Positions 24,201 through 39,200 of a DNA stretch of 64,000 nucleotides are shown in pieces. The DNA is taken from positions 20,009,158 through 20,073,157 of the forward strand of contig CM041097.1 in the NCBI GenBank assembly GCA_023079485.1, read 5' to 3'. Under the pieces are notes generated by a model. That model had not been told where the DNA came from, made no database searches, and was given only the letters and a program-made list of their open reading frames with translations. A program made the translations under genes and the position numbers. This stretch comes from Archilochus colubris (taxonomy: Eukaryota; Chordata; Aves; Apodiformes; Trochilidae). Position 1 is the stretch's first letter; every line of letters starts with the position of its first letter.

Positions 24201-27200
24201 GGCAGAAGAAATTGCGAGGTAGGTGGCTGTGGAGAGTCACCAGCCCAACGCTGAGGTTGGGGTGTTGGAGGCTGAAAGGTTGGCTTGGTAGCAGATGGCT
24301 CCCCAGTGAGGCAACAACCTTGGTGATTGTTTGATAGAGTTTCATCTGCACCATGGCAATGTTCTGTCATCAAGTCAAGCTTCATGCAGGAGCAATATGG
24401 ACCAACTGGAGGGGATCCAGGGGAGAGCAGTGAGAAGCATCACAAGCCACCTTCTTTTAAGCTCCAACAGGAGCAAATTTGTGGAGGCTTAGCTTAAAGG
24501 AGAAGGCATTTGGAACAGGGAGAAATGGAGAGGACATGGCTGGAGAAAGCAGGGGGCTGTACCCCTTCCCTGCACTGGATACATGAAGCAGATCCTTTGC
24601 ATTGCAAGGAGAAGGCTGGGTGGTGCAGCACAGACTCCTGACATCTCCAGCGAAGGAGGAAGTTAAGAACAGGTTAAACATGCATGTTCCAGTAATGGTA
24701 AAAGTAGAATTCACCTTTCTTTGGGTGAGGAATAGACTGGCAGATGTGTCAAGTTCCTTCCAGCCCTGTGCTGCTGAACTCTCTGAAGACAAACATTTGG
24801 GAGCACTGCTCGTCCCTCTGAGCTGCCCATTGGCACCAAGGGAATCTTGAATTGATACAGTGCCACCACTTTCCCTGGTGAACTTCCTAGTTCATTTGCT
24901 TCATATTACTTTTTTTTTTTTAAATAATTGATTTCTTCCCTTGCTAAGGGAGAAATGTTGCACCTGAATCTTGGCTTCAGTGGGCAGTGATGAGTGGTGA
25001 GAATTTCAGTGGTCAGCTGTTCCCACTTCTTGATACTTCTGACAGAACCAAAATCCCCAGGAAGCTGCTTCCTAAAATGACTTCTAAGAGCTCTACAGGA
25101 ACGTGGGAGCATTTGACATGCTAAACAAATGGGCAGCCTTGACAGCATCCATATATTCTGTTTGATTTTGTTGCTTAAGTCTAGGTTTTTTTAGTTACTT
25201 TAATTGTCTTTGAGGCTACTCCAGGCAGTCTGTGAAAAACATCCATAATTAACAACAGACCACAAATTAATCAAGATCAACCTGCAGAAGTAGAGATTTT
25301 TTATTTTTCTTTTTCCTTTAAGGAACTGGAATCCTTTAGTCTCCTTCTTACTTGGCTTCTGGGTGATACCATGCATTTGTACAATTTTTTCTTGCATTTT
25401 AAACCCAGTTTTGTGTTTCCAAAAATTGAGTGGTGGGCAGTACCTGAGAAAGACTTCCAAAAAAAAAAAAAAAAAAAGGTTTCTCAAGACCCCATGATTT
25501 TCCCCCTCCAGCTTGTGGTGCCAGCCCATATTCTGAGTCCCCAAAAGGCTAAATTAAGAAATGTGACTGAGCCTGCCAAAGTGCCCAGACCAGGCAGCTG
25601 TGCTGCAAAGGGCATCAAGTCTGTGCCCAGCTTCATAGGAAAACCTGGAACTTGATAATGACACTTCATATCAGGATTTCATACAAGTGGATTCAACCTG
25701 CTTACAAATTCTTCCAGTTAAAATGAAGCTGAGAAGAGAAATAATACAGAAATCAGTGTATCCTATACTGAGAGCACTGCTACATCTCATTTCAGTGAGG
25801 CTTAACGTGCCTGGCTAATTAGGTGCAATGAAGCTTGAATTCTTCCAGGGACAGGGTGCCTTTTTGTAGTCCTTTCCTTTGCATTCAGCTGTTCAATACA
25901 TTTGCTTTTTCTGTGCATTTCAGCTCTGCATAATGAGGCATTGTATAATTCTTTCAACCTTTTTTTTTTGCTTAGGATACTAGAAGAGGTAATTTGCTGA
26001 AGAGAGGTGGTGGCAACTGTGAGGCTCAGAATTGCTGCATTCATTAATTTACTTCTCTTTTCAGCCCCAGAGTTTGCATTTTCATCTTTTTCCTAAATTT
26101 TACTGCAAGCTGCTTTTCTTCTGCCCTCTGGTATCTGTACACTTTACCTCCTTCTATCAGGGAAACCCATCAGCTCTTTCCCTTTTTTGAGAGCATTTTA
26201 ATAGATTATTGGTTTGGCCACTCTGGATTTCAGCAGTACAGAATGTGCAGTGCAGGAAGCCTGCAGGAGCTAAAATCAGGGGATTTTGCCTCAGTGCAGA
26301 AGGAATTACAGTAAGGCAGCTTCTGAGCTGCCCTTGTCATCTTCTGGTCCACAACCACTTCAGAAAATGAATCTCTTTCCTCTCTGTGCCTCTTGGTTCC
26401 AGCTGCTGTGGTTATAAAAATGCAGAATCCTTTCTGAAAAGCATTTATATGTAAGGTTGGGATTGAAAATGTGCAGCTGTGTAACTGTGCACCCAGCTCT
26501 GTGCAGATGTGCTTGTGTCCTTTGCCCACAGGGCAGAGGGAAAGCCAGCCAAGCTGCAGCTCAGGTTGTTCTGGGTCTGGATCTCTCTCTTGTCTGTTGA
26601 AGTTGTCTTGCTTGGCGGCTGGTCCTAAACATCTCAGCTCTACTGTTACTCTGTCCCTCTGCATTTTGTGTCCTCGTTGTCCACCTTTGCACTCTCTTTG
26701 CTGTGTTTTTTCTGGCTTGTCACAGCATGAGAAGATGGAAGGTGGGGAGCACCTCATGCTGGTGCCTAACTGGGAGGGCTGGGGCTGAATCTCATGGTCT
26801 ATAACATATACAGATTTTCTTCCTCCTAATTATTCTTTCTGTGACTTTGAGTACATATTAATAAGGGAAACCTGAAGTCCTTGACCTCTGGCATTTCTGA
26901 ACTGGTTCCCATGCTGCTGCTAAGTCAGTCCATGCTGGAAATCCTTTCCCTTTTAACAGGAGCCCTTTGCCTTAAAGTGCTACCTGGGAAACTGGAAATA
27001 CCCCACAGATCAGGAGCCATCAAATGAAGTTCAGAACAAGCCATGAATATTACTGTTGCTGTTGGTGCTGTGCTTTTGGGCCAACTGAAAATAAACTGGA
27101 TATTAATTTTTTTAATATATATATAAATCTTATTAAATTTTCCATATTGTTTTTCTATTTTGCAGCTCAACCTTTCCTATACTGGTGTGCTCGCAACATG

Positions 27201-30200
27201 TCCTTCTGGAGCAGTATTTCCTTTAACCTGGCTGTCCTCATGAACCTGCTGGTGGCTTTTTTCTATCCATTCAAAGGAATTCGAGGAGGTACCAATATTT
27301 AACATGTTTAAACATGTGAACAAATAAGGTATCCTGAGCCAAATTCTGCCCCCCACTCGTGTCTCTGCATCAGGGTTTACTTTGGTGGGGATGGCAGGAC
27401 AGAAGTTGGTCTTTATTTATTGCCTTGATTTAAATTGTGCTGTTCTGACTTTTGTTGAGGCATTTGTAAGGGAAATGTAGAGCCATGCCTTTTTCCTGAG
27501 GGAAAAAATTATCAAAGACAGACATCCACCTTTAATTACTTGACTGTTCTACTTTGGTTTAAAGTTCTGTAATTAAGCATCGAACTAAAAATATGAAAAA
27601 TGTTAATTTGTTGTTTTCCTTGAGCTTGCATTTTATTAATGCCGTTTTCCATAAAACTTTTGTGGCTACACAGCACTTCAGGAAACCTCTGAGTGCTGGG
27701 GTTGGGTGAGAGACATTACCCTGAGCTGGTGGGTGGTGGGAACAGGAGGGAAGTTGCCTGCTTTGTGCCATCAGAGAGGGGGGGAGGATGCAGGAAAAGA
27801 GCTCATCCCTGGAGCTGCTGCACCCCAGAGCAGGTCAGGATTCGTGTCAGCAAGGATTTTCAGCTCCAGAGAAGTATTCTTGGGAATGCCTCTCTCGTGG
27901 GGTGTGGAGGCAGTGCCTAGGCAGGAGTTTTGCCACCTCCGTGTCAATTGGAGTAAATAAAGTCCCCAGCAGTAAAACCTCCTCTTGGAGAGGGTGATTC
28001 ATGTTCAAGCCTTCACTTCCCTTTCTTTGAGATTCATGATGCAACAGGGCCAGCCAGATGCTTATCTTTTCCTATTAAACTTCTTGAGTTCATTGCTAGC
28101 TGTGGAATCCAAAGGCAAAGATAGCAGGAGCCTGGCCATAAGGAAATCATCAGCTGAGCTCTGGGTGTGCAGCACTAAAGCTGCTTCACCCCTTTTGCAG
28201 CTCACCAATTATTTTAGATTGAGGAGAGCCATGGCCTTGTCCAAGCCTTGTTTGGCAGCTCATGGTCATAGAGGTGTAAAGGCAGAGGGCATGGAAATAT
28301 TTGATTTAGGGTTTCTGCATCTTGATGAAGCCTGTGAGAAAATACAGGGTATTTTAGACCAAATTCTGGTGTTCCTGTTACAGTTTCCTTTTGCATCAGG
28401 CTGTGGGTTTGGCCACTGGAACTCTGCATCACCTCCTGTGGCACCAGACCCTGGGGCCACCTGGATCCTCTTCTGCCCAGTTAAAAGGTTGAAAGGTTTT
28501 AACACAAAGAGCAAACTCTTTTTTTCCCTAGTTTGAAAGATCACAAGTTAATATTTAAAATTCTATTTATAGCTGCTATGAAAGCTGGTAATGAAATCAG
28601 GTTGTTGAGATTACAAATTGCACAACTTGGGGGGGGGAATAATTTGGTATTTTGAAGATGCCCTGCCCTGCATATTTGAAATACTTTATTTATCAGATAA
28701 CATTTTGATATAATCTACTAGTTACAATTTAAAAAGAAAAATAAACACATGTGTATGTTATATTTAGAAAACAAAACCAAAACCCAACCAAACTAAGCAA
28801 AACCAAAAAACACAAGGACAAAAGACTTGAAACCAGAGCATTTGGGGGAAGCTGTCAGTGCCTTGAGTTGCTCAGACACAGTGAACTGAGCAGCTGATGA
28901 GCATCTGACTGGAGCAGAAGCCCTGAAACTTTTGACTTGAGGAGCAGAAACAAAGCTGGGTGCCTGGAATTCAGTACTGGAATGGTGAGAATTCCAGAGA
29001 CAGCTTCCCACCAGGTCCTCCTGGTTCCATGCTCCTCCTGCCAGCAGTTCTGGAAGGATCTCCACATGCTCCCAGCAAGTGCCTTGATGTTGGGTTGGGT
29101 TGGGTTGGCTGTGGGCAGCTGAGGTGGCTGCTGCCTTCAGGAGCTTCGTTTGCCCAGGGCAAGGACACCCCTCCCAGCTTCTCTCCATCCCTGGGAAGCA
29201 GAGATGAGGCCATGTCCTGAGCCCTGTGAGCACCCCCCACCCCAGGGACTGCTGAGGTCCTTGTCTGTCAGGGCATGGTGCTCCTCAGGGTGCTGGACCT
29301 CCCCAGGGTGGGTGCTGCAGACAGCAGTGTGGGACTTCAGTAACTGGAGGTGTTATTGCTGGGAGCTGCTGGGAAAAGCCAAGAGCTTCCCTTGCCCTGG
29401 GTGGCTGTGCTAGGGCTGGGGTGGTGGGGTGCAGGAAGGATCCCCCAGGATCTCCCTCTTGCAGCAGTTCCCAGGGTGTTCCTCAGTGAGCATCCTCCTG
29501 ATGTTTTCCTCTCTCCCTCCTGGGTGCTGTCTCTGGGTCCCACTCAGCAGCTCTGCCCCCCCTGCTGTGACAGTGCTGGGATCCCCAGCTCCCTGCAGGC
29601 AGCAGGGACATCTGTTCCACCTGACACTTATTAAGTTTTAATTTCCATCTTTCCTCTCCTGTCTTTATTAATCTGCAGTGATTTGGAACGAAATTAAAAG
29701 GCTGCTCAGAGGAAAGTAACATCTCTGGATTTGGGTAGGGGGGAGGAAAAAAGCCCTGGGTGAATATCTTGCCAGTGGGTCCTGTCAGGATGTGATGGTA
29801 GAAGGGCAGCAGAGTGCTGGGGGATCTTCCCTTCTTGTCTGTTGGGAAGCCAGCTGCTTGAAGTAAAGCTTTTTTTTATTTTTAATTTTTTTTTAATGCC
29901 AGTTTTAAGAAAGAGCTCTCCCTTACATTGTGCACAAACCCAGGGTACACGGTATTTTCACGGAGTATTTCTTGCAGCTCTCCAGAGAAAAGTATTTTTA
30001 GCGAGATGGGCTTGATGTTATGTAAGCAGCCAGTCTCACAGGACAGCCCAGAGAACCAGAAATAGCAAGAGATGACAAAAAATGGTACCAAGCTTTTGAC
30101 CAAAAGCATAATAGGAGGATCTGCTGTGGATCCAGAGCTGGAGGAATGTCTTGTCTGTCTCCACCTCCCCGTTCTTTCCCCCCACATGAGCAAAATGCCT

Positions 30201-33200
30201 CTCTTCAGGGTTCAAGGTGTACAAGTAATGAGCACTATAATGAAGACTCCTATGATACTGGCACTTAGCATTTACATAAGGCTTTAGTAACGAGCTTGTA
30301 ATTAAAACCTGCTGAATGCATCAGGCTCAGACCTTCCTCTCGCCACTTTAAAATGTCTGAACTCGAGGCTTAATGATGCTCCACCAAAGATAAGACAAAA
30401 TGACATTTCTTTGGTTGCTTTGAGTTGTTTGGTTGTACAGAGTAGCAAAATGGGCTTTGTTTTTTCCTCCCTCCACCCTAGGCACCCTGGAGCCCCACTT
30501 GTCTGGCTTGCTGTGGACAGCCATGCTGATCTCCTTGGCCATTGTTATTGCCCTTCCCAAGCCCCATGGCATCCGAGCCTTAATCGCCTCCACAATATTA
30601 CGCCTGATATTTTCAGTTGGTTTACAGCCTACTTTATTTCTTCTGGGTGCATTCAATGTAAGTATGGAGTGGGCTTTTAAATTTTTTTTTTTTATATTGC
30701 ACCTTATGTAAGTGTTTCTTACCTGTTCATGAAGATGTGCAGGCAAAAATAGCCTGGGACATTGTGGTGGAAGTGGTGGGAGGAATAATTCCCTTTTTGG
30801 ACTGTTTGTATCAGGATTGCTTTGCTGTTGTTCATTTAACCCTGGTTCCCCAGCCTGGAGACATCTAAGGTTTTGCTCAGTTTTGCTACAGCCTAGAGAC
30901 AGCTCCCACCCCAGCCAGAAATGCAAAGAAGTCTCTGTGACCCTAACGTGGATGGTAATTCGCTCAAACTCATCTCCAGTGACTAAGCTCTGGGATTTTG
31001 GGGGTTGTGTAAGATTCACCAAACAATGCATTTCCCAAATGTCTGTCTGCAGCCTATCTGCCAGCCAAAAGCTGACACGAAGCACTTTTGCTGCAGTCAT
31101 GTGTGGCCTGAGCATGTAGGCTGAGCCACTGGAGGACTCCTGGAACACTCAGACCCAGACACTCATGGTCTCTTGGGGCAAGCAAGCCAAAAGGGTTTCT
31201 CCAACTGAGTCAGCAGGAGCTGTGCAGGGACCTGTCTCCACAGTTTGCCTTTATTACCAGATGCTCAGCTTTCAAGTGCATCATTTCCATAGCAATCCCT
31301 GCCTCCAGAATACATCAGAGTGCTGGGTCCTGCGGGGTCAGAGCTGCATGGGGTGAGGGGGGGTGGGTGTTAGGGGTAAGTGTAGTGTTCAGCAGGTTCC
31401 AGGGAAGCTGCAGGCAGCATCCCTTGGGATCTGGTGGCTGATGCTACCTGGGGAGCTCCTGAAGAGCTCCTGAGGGAATCTGGACCCCTTGCTTATTAGC
31501 AAGCAATAACTGGGGGGTTGGAAATGAAAGGGTAGAGGGGGATTTGCACTGAGTGCCGTGGATAGACTGAGTTATTTTTTTTTCCTTTAAATCTTATTCT
31601 TGCTGCCCTTTGACAACAAGCTTAAAGACAGGAGTGAGGGCACAGGTTTTCTTAGCCACAGGCAGGTTTAGTTTTGGCTCACTGGCCCAGCTGTACAGAA
31701 ATCCCCAGGGAAAGCAGGTTTGGAATAACATGTAAAATGTGCTGAGCAGCAGACAATTCAGCATGGTTGTTGGTACCATCATGGAGAAGAGTTATCTCCA
31801 GCTCTCCAGCTTTGAGATATTGCCCTTTTTTCCTGAAAGCCACACACTGTAACTAATTGATGGTTAATCTTTCCTTAGGTTTGTAATAAAATCATTTTTC
31901 TGATGAGTTTTGTGGGTAACTGTGGAACCTTCACGAGAGGATACAAAGCGATGATCATGGATGTAGAGTTCCTTTATCACCTGCTGTACCTTCTGATTTG
32001 TGCTCTGGGACTCTTTGTACATGAATTCTTTTACAGCCTGTTGGTAGGTATTCACTTTGTCCTCAGAATGGTTTTCTCTCTGTGTGTTTGTCGAGTCCCA
32101 GCTCGAGCATATCTGGATGTGTCATATGCCACTTGCTTTCTGTTTTGCCACTGGGAAGCTGTTGTACAGGCATTCCTTTGAGAACTGACTGGGTCCAAAG
32201 TCAAATTTAGTTAAAATTGCTCATTACAGTAATGTGTATGCAGTTGCAGCAAAGGTTTTTACCATTCCTCTCTGTGTTTTTACTCCTCTTGACTTTTAAG
32301 GTGCAGGTTTTCCAGCTCCTGGCCCTGCTTCTGACTTCCAAGATAATAAAATAATTTAGAATGTCATTACTCCAAGTAATACCAATACCTGGTGAAAGTT
32401 AAAGGCTTCCTAAAGTCCTACAAGCTCTTACACAAGGGGTGAAAATAAAAATAATTGAAAAATCTAGCCATAAAATACCTAGCTGAACTGTTGGAGCCCC
32501 CTTGCTCTCTGAGTAGGAGGCACACAGACTTCAGGGTGTTTTACTCTCTTGTTATGGATCACTATAACACAGTGTCCTTGCTTTAGGGGCAGCTGGATAG
32601 CTCTGGAATGTCTCCTCAGCTGCAGCCAGACCCCAAACCTCACAGCACTGACAGATCCCTGGCATATGTGGGTTTTTTCTGTTTGGGGTGCACAGCACAA
32701 GACTAAAGGAATAAGCACTGGAGGAGTAGATCCTAGTGTTGGTGGAGAAAATGTGTCACTCTTAAAGCAAACCTTAAATCCCATTCAGAACACTCTATTT
32801 TTGGCCTTTTGTTTGATGCTTACATCCTCTGGTAATGGAATTGGTTATTTTCTGTATTCGTGTAGCTCCAATTGATCAAATACCTGATCTCTCCTTGCTT
32901 ACCAGAATGAGCAGCAACCTTCCTGGGCTGTGCTGGAGAATTATCACAGGCCCAGAGGAGTGAAAAATGAGGGGAGTGCATCCATAAAGAGATTTTTAAA
33001 AAGAATTGGAGACTAAATATTGCTTATTTAATTATACACTCAAACTGAGACTTAAAGGAAGCAGCCAATTGCATTTCGAAATGAATTTGAGATTGTGATG
33101 GGGCAGTGATACTATTAAAAGGATTCAATGGTTTGTGTCAGCAGCTTCATGTTCAAAGCACACACTGTGCATCTAGCACTTCAGAAGGAGCCCTGACCCT

Positions 33201-36200
33201 CACCCAGGGGGGGCTTTACCCCCAAACTGCTGCTCAGTCCTGCAAGTACAGATGAAGAAGAGGGTAGAGCTGCCTCCCTTCTTTACCTTCCCAAGTGCAG
33301 GGCACAGGGCTGGTGCCATGGGGCTGAGGAGGACCCCATCTCCCTCTGCTGTATTTGTCTTTGCTAGTGTGTTAAAGTTCTGATAACTATAAAAAGGAAA
33401 ACCAAACCCAAACATACTTTAAATGCTCTTTAAAACCTGAGGCTGATTTTGTTAATGTGCTGTCCCACAATATCACAGAATCCCAGACTGGTTTGGGTTG
33501 GAAGGGACCTTAAAGCTCATTCAGTCCCAACTCCCCTGCCATGGTCAGGGACACCTCCCACAGCCCAGGGTGCTCCAAGCCCCATCCAACCTTCACCACT
33601 GCCAGGGATGGGGCAGCCACAGCTTCTGGGGGCAACCTGAGGGGCTCAGCACCCTCACCCCAAAGAATTTCTTCCTCATGTCTAAAATGTCTCCCTAATG
33701 CTATGCCAAGATGTAGGGTGCCCACGGTGGTGTTGGCAGCACGTGGGAGAAACATCTTTGGTTCTGTTTGTTGTGCCCCAGCTCTTTGACTTGGTGTACA
33801 GAGAGGAGACCCTGCTGAACGTCATCAAGAGCGTCACTCGGAACGGGAGGTCCATCATCCTGACTGCTGTGCTGGCTCTCATCCTGGTCTACCTGTTCTC
33901 CATCGTGGGCTACCTCTTCTTCAAAGATGACTTTATCCTGGAAGTGGACAAGCTCCCTAATGAGACGTTGTTGCCAGGTTGGTACTGGCCACTTATTTTG
34001 ATGCTGGTGAAACAAATGGGCTCTTGTTCCCCCCCGGGGCATGTTGAGGGCTTCATCCTTTTGCAAGACCTCACCAGTTTGATAGTTTCTTGCTTTGCAA
34101 AGGACACCATTTCACTTTAAAATTTTATTTACCAAAAAACCAAACTGAGAGGGGCAAATGGATCCCCCAGTGTTTTTACAATCTGCTGCAGCATCAAGAG
34201 GGATGGGGAGGAGGAACCCCTGGTGATAGCACTGAGGCTTTTCTGCACATGGTTGAGATTTCTCGCCTTGCTGTTTGCTAAAAGAGTTGAGATTATCTAA
34301 TTCAGCTCCACCTACTCCCTCCCCCAGTTTAATGACAAGCAGACTTTAGGTGGGCCATGGTGGAGGAGCTCTGCACTGGGTGGATTCAGTTCTGCCTTGC
34401 TCTGCCAGATCCTGAGTGCTTCTATTGGCTCTTCCTGGGGGGGTTTAGTTTCAGCATAACAAAAATGAGGATTTTTTCTGAAATAACAGACTGAGTATAA
34501 GTGAAGGGCATCAAAGAGATGCTGGTGGAAAGTAGAGGTTTATCTCTCTTACTCTGATTTGGTCATAGTTTTAGGGACTGTATCAACCTCCCTCAGATCT
34601 TGGTACAATTTAAACCCTGTAGCAGGTATCTCTCTGACCTCAGACTGCTTATTCTAACTTAAAATTTGGGGGGTTTCTCTACCCTGCAGCATCAAGCAGC
34701 CAGCTCAGTGGGTGGAAAGCACAGAATTTAAATTTGTTAGAGGAGAGGTTTGCTTTCTGTCCTGTTCTGCCTTTGTTTTTTTTCTCTGACACTTGAGCCG
34801 TTCAGACAAGTACTCTTTGACATTCCCACTACTTTTTCTAATTTTACTGTGAGAGACCCAAACCTCACTGACCCAGTTATTCCACGTTTCCCTGTGAAAT
34901 GCCACAGACACTTGGTGGCAGTGGGTTTGTTTTGCTACTTGGAAGGCCCTGAGAGGGAGGGTTTCAAGGCACCTTGAAAATTCACCGTGCACTAGAGCAC
35001 AGGCTTCATGGAACGTTTTCAATTACTCTCTCAACACTGGAGCTGATGCAAAATAAATGCCCAACTTTGGTCTTCAGTTCGTAGAAATAAGGAGGATTTT
35101 ATGCTCGAATTTAAAATAATTGAATGTGTAAATCAGAGAGCACCGTGCCCTGCCGAACTCTGGGGTAATGCACTGCCCTAAATCTGCCTGGTAATTGCAC
35201 TCTGAGTATGATGGGGTGCCTTAATAGCTGAGAAGTAATCTTGCAAGACACAGAAAATGTTCAGCTATCCATTTGATTTCACTGCTTTCAGATCGCACAG
35301 AACCAGGTGAGACCATGACTGGAGAGTTCCTTTATTCAGATGTATGCAAAGCAGGCAGCAGTGAAAACTGCTCTTCAATCATTCCCTCAGACCGTGAGTA
35401 TCTGCACTTCAGCTCATAACACACACCCCATTTTATAGTTAAGCACCTTAAATTTAAAAAAAATATATATATTTTAACAAATTTCTACACAGTAGGTTGG
35501 GAAACAAAGCTCAGGGTTAGAGTATCTCACTTGAAAAGCATTTATTAAGGCTAGCAGTGCAGATTGCATTTGTTACATGAAGTGATTAAACTAGAGAAAC
35601 TAAACCATACTTGGATGGAACACTGTTAATGTTCTTTAATTTTCTGCCTTATCAATTTGAGAAGGAAGTGATGCAGTTACCTTCTTGCAAAGTTTATTAT
35701 TTTAAAACATTAGGCTATTAAATGTGATCTCAGAGGATAATGCCCTGTGAAATATGGAGCAGAACATAATTTATTGTTAGCATTATTCTATCTAACTAAC
35801 TAAGGAACAAGGTTTTAATATCACAGCAGGAAGTACTCAGTGGATTAAGGAGACAAGGGTAGGTTTGGGGGGGGTTGAGATCAAAAAAGTGGATGCAAGA
35901 TATTACTTGTAACACAATCACCAGCCTAGGATCAGGTATTGAAATATTTTGGGTTTATTTTCTAGAAAATGTAATTTACTTCTGGGAGATTTATGGCTCT
36001 GAGAGGCAGACAGAACACAGCTATTGCTCTGCAAAATGGAACTCTTCATGGGCCAAGGTTTCAAAGGTCAATAATGGCCACGAGCCCCTGCTCTCAAGAG
36101 GAGATGGCTCTGTTTTGCTCAAGTGTCCTCTTTAATAAACTAAGGTCCAGCATGGATCCCAGAGCAGCTGCTTTATTAAGCTCTGGTAGCAGTGTGCTGC

Positions 36201-39200
36201 CTCATGTATACTCTGGCTGCAGAAAGGAAAACTCCAGAGATATTTTTATATCCTAACTAACCTGATACCAGGGTCCTACGAAGCCAGGGATATCAGTGAT
36301 GCCCAAACCTTTGGCCATTGCTCTGCCACCTTGGGTTTTGGGTAGTTCTGGATTCCATGGGGCCTTTCTGAGGTGTCCAGAGGAAGGTGGGGTCTTCTTC
36401 TGGACATTTTGAATGGGGACAGGGGGAGTAGCTGAGATTAGGTCATTAATTCCAGCAGTTCTGCAGCTGAAGCAGGGAAGTTGGAGGCTTCAGCCCAAGG
36501 CAGAGAGGGTCAAAAGAAGCGTGTTACTTTTTCAGTGACATGCTGTTTCCCTGAGCAGTGGTATTTTAGCCATTTGAACACTCCAAGCTGAAGTTGCCAT
36601 TTTGAGTGCAGCCCAAAGGCTGTGCAATCTGTCAGGCACCAAGGGAGAGTGTACGAGGCAACACTTTGTCCTCTGAGCTGTCAAAAAGCTAGGATGCTGT
36701 ATAAACAGGCAGCTGGTGATCTGAGCTGTGCATGCTGACAGAAATGGAAAGAGAGACTTAACCAAGTCAAAGGCAGCAGTTCAAGCACAAAAGAAAAAGT
36801 GGTGGGGAGAGAAGGGCAGGCTGGAGCCCCAGCAGAGCCTTGCTCCCATGGGCAGCTCTCTGAATGAGAGCTAACAGGGGGTTGCAGCCCTGGCTGGAGA
36901 CCTGGCAGGTTTTTGCATAAGCAGTGAAGGATGCGGAGAATTGTTTAAAACTGGTCTTCTTGCCTTTGAAACGTGTCTTTGCTTGCTTTGTGTGAACAGA
37001 AGTGATTGCTGAAGAAATGGAGGAAGAGAATAAGGAGCATACGTGCGAGACGCTGCTGATGTGCATTGTTACTGTACTGAGTCACGGGCTGAGGAGTGGG
37101 GGTGGAGTAGGTGATGTGCTCAGGAAACCATCCAAAGAGGTAAATTATCACTGGATGGGGGTGGAAGGGTGATAACCATGTAGGGGATCTGGTTCTGCTG
37201 GGGAAAATGTGTATAGGCTCCCCTTCAGCAGCTGTAGAATACATCATGACCAGAAGGGACCAGAATTCCCCTCTGGGTGATATGGAACATCAGATTAAAC
37301 AGCAGCCAGTTCAAACAGCCTCCTACCCATCCTTTTCTTAAGCCTTTTTTAGCTCGAGGGCTGCCCAGGTTGGAGCCCAAAGGAGGAACACACATGGTGT
37401 AGCCAGCAGTCTGGGCTTTGGGGGTTCAAGATTTGAAGCAGGGAGTCTGAGCCGGTGAAGGGTAAGAGATGAGGTAGCAGAATGAGGATGTGATGCAAGT
37501 GTTTCTGTGGGCAGCATCCCTAGGGAAAGGGAAGATGTGCGAAAAAGGTGTGGATGAGACAGCAGGGAGCAGGCTGGGTTGGAGAAGGGACTGTGGGAAG
37601 GCAGGATGTTGTTTGGAGACCTTGTCAGGCAGGGCCACTCAGAGCAGCAGGAATTTTTCATAATGCCCAAAGCTGCCCATGTAGCTCCATTTTTTAATTT
37701 GTTGTCTCTTTGTGCCCATCTGAGTCTCAGTCTGTCCTCTGGTCATGCCCCAAAGCCAGGCTGGGGGACAAAGGAGCAGTCTTTGTCAGAGTGGATGCTC
37801 TTCTTTATTATCTGCAGTTTCAAAGAGTTTTCAAATACTTAGCCTTATTTGCAGCTTACAGTGGTTAAAAAGTTACATCATTCTTAATAAAAGCTGGGCA
37901 CCCTACTGGCAGGGGGCTTTTGAAAATGGGATTTAGGTGTTTGGGTATTCAGATCTGCAAGAAATATGAAACAGAGGTATTGGCAAGTCCAACTTTAATG
38001 TCCCCGTACATGACTGCTAGCAGAAACAAAAGGAATATTATTAAATTCCAGGAAAAGACTTCATGGTCAACACTGAAACCATATTGATATACAAGCAGAT
38101 TAATTATAAGGAGGTGATTTGGATGGGCCTGCAGGGTGGGGGTCAGGAGAGAAGAAATTTCAGTGTGTGTAAGGAGAGGGATAGCAAGCAGAAAGAGCAG
38201 CTCTGTAGGGATCACATACTGGTACCTGACTAATGGGGCTTCTCCTTCAGTCATCTGGTGTTTCAGTTTCACTTGATGCTTTGATTTGTACATTATGGTT
38301 GGAGAGCATCAGGAATGGAGGCTCTAAAGGGAGGGGTTGTGGGGCAGCATCCTCTGCTGCTGAGCTGAGAAGAGCAAGGGCTAAGGGGTAGCTTTGTGTC
38401 TTCTCTGTGTTGTTAATGACTAAAATACGTCTTGCAGGAGCCTCTCTTCGCTGCTCGTGTGATATATGATCTGCTCTTCTTCTTCATGGTCATCATCATT
38501 GTCCTTAACCTGATTTTTGGTGTGATCATTGACACTTTTGCTGATTTAAGGAGCGAAAAGCAGAAGAAAGAAGAAATTTTAAAAACAACTTGCTTTATTT
38601 GTGGTGAGTGTGGAAACACCCTTCAGAATGAGGGCTTGCTTTGTCCCAGTGAGAGGGAGCTGCAGCCAAGCAGGGCACAGGAGCCCTGAGTTACTGCCTG
38701 GCCCTGCCTGGTGTTTTGGGTACCACACACACACAGGAGCCTGGCAGCAGGAAGGGATGGGGAATGTGTGCTCAGCATTCCTCTTTTTCCTGAAATCCTG
38801 AGTTTCTGTTTCTCTCGTGCTTCCAGGAATACTTCCCTCATGGAATGGGAGAGGTTTTCTAAAGAACTGTGTTTTCCAAGGGTGTAGTGTTGAGCAGTGC
38901 CCGGGGAAGTTTGCCCTGGGAATGGGGCTGCTGGGATTATCTGGGGTACTCAGGGTTTATTTAGGAAGGATTGGGACTGGGAAGAAGAGCAGCAGGCTCT
39001 AGAAACAACTCCTGTGGTTCTAGCTGGTTTTCTTTGTCCCAGTTCATAAACACTAAGGATTGTGTATGTGTCACTCTTGCAGGTCTGGAAAGAGATAAGT
39101 TTGACAACAAGACAGTCACCTTTGAAGAGCACATTAAAGAAGAGCACAATATGTGGCATTATTTGTGCTTTATTGTGTTAGTGAAAGTGAAAGATTCCAC

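Noticed and set aside
30348..31148. 266-codon minus-strand open frame overlapping exon J
   Set aside because: It runs antisense through a real, conserved ITPR1 exon, and its product has no recognisable domain. It is best explained as a shadow of the coding strand plus chance.
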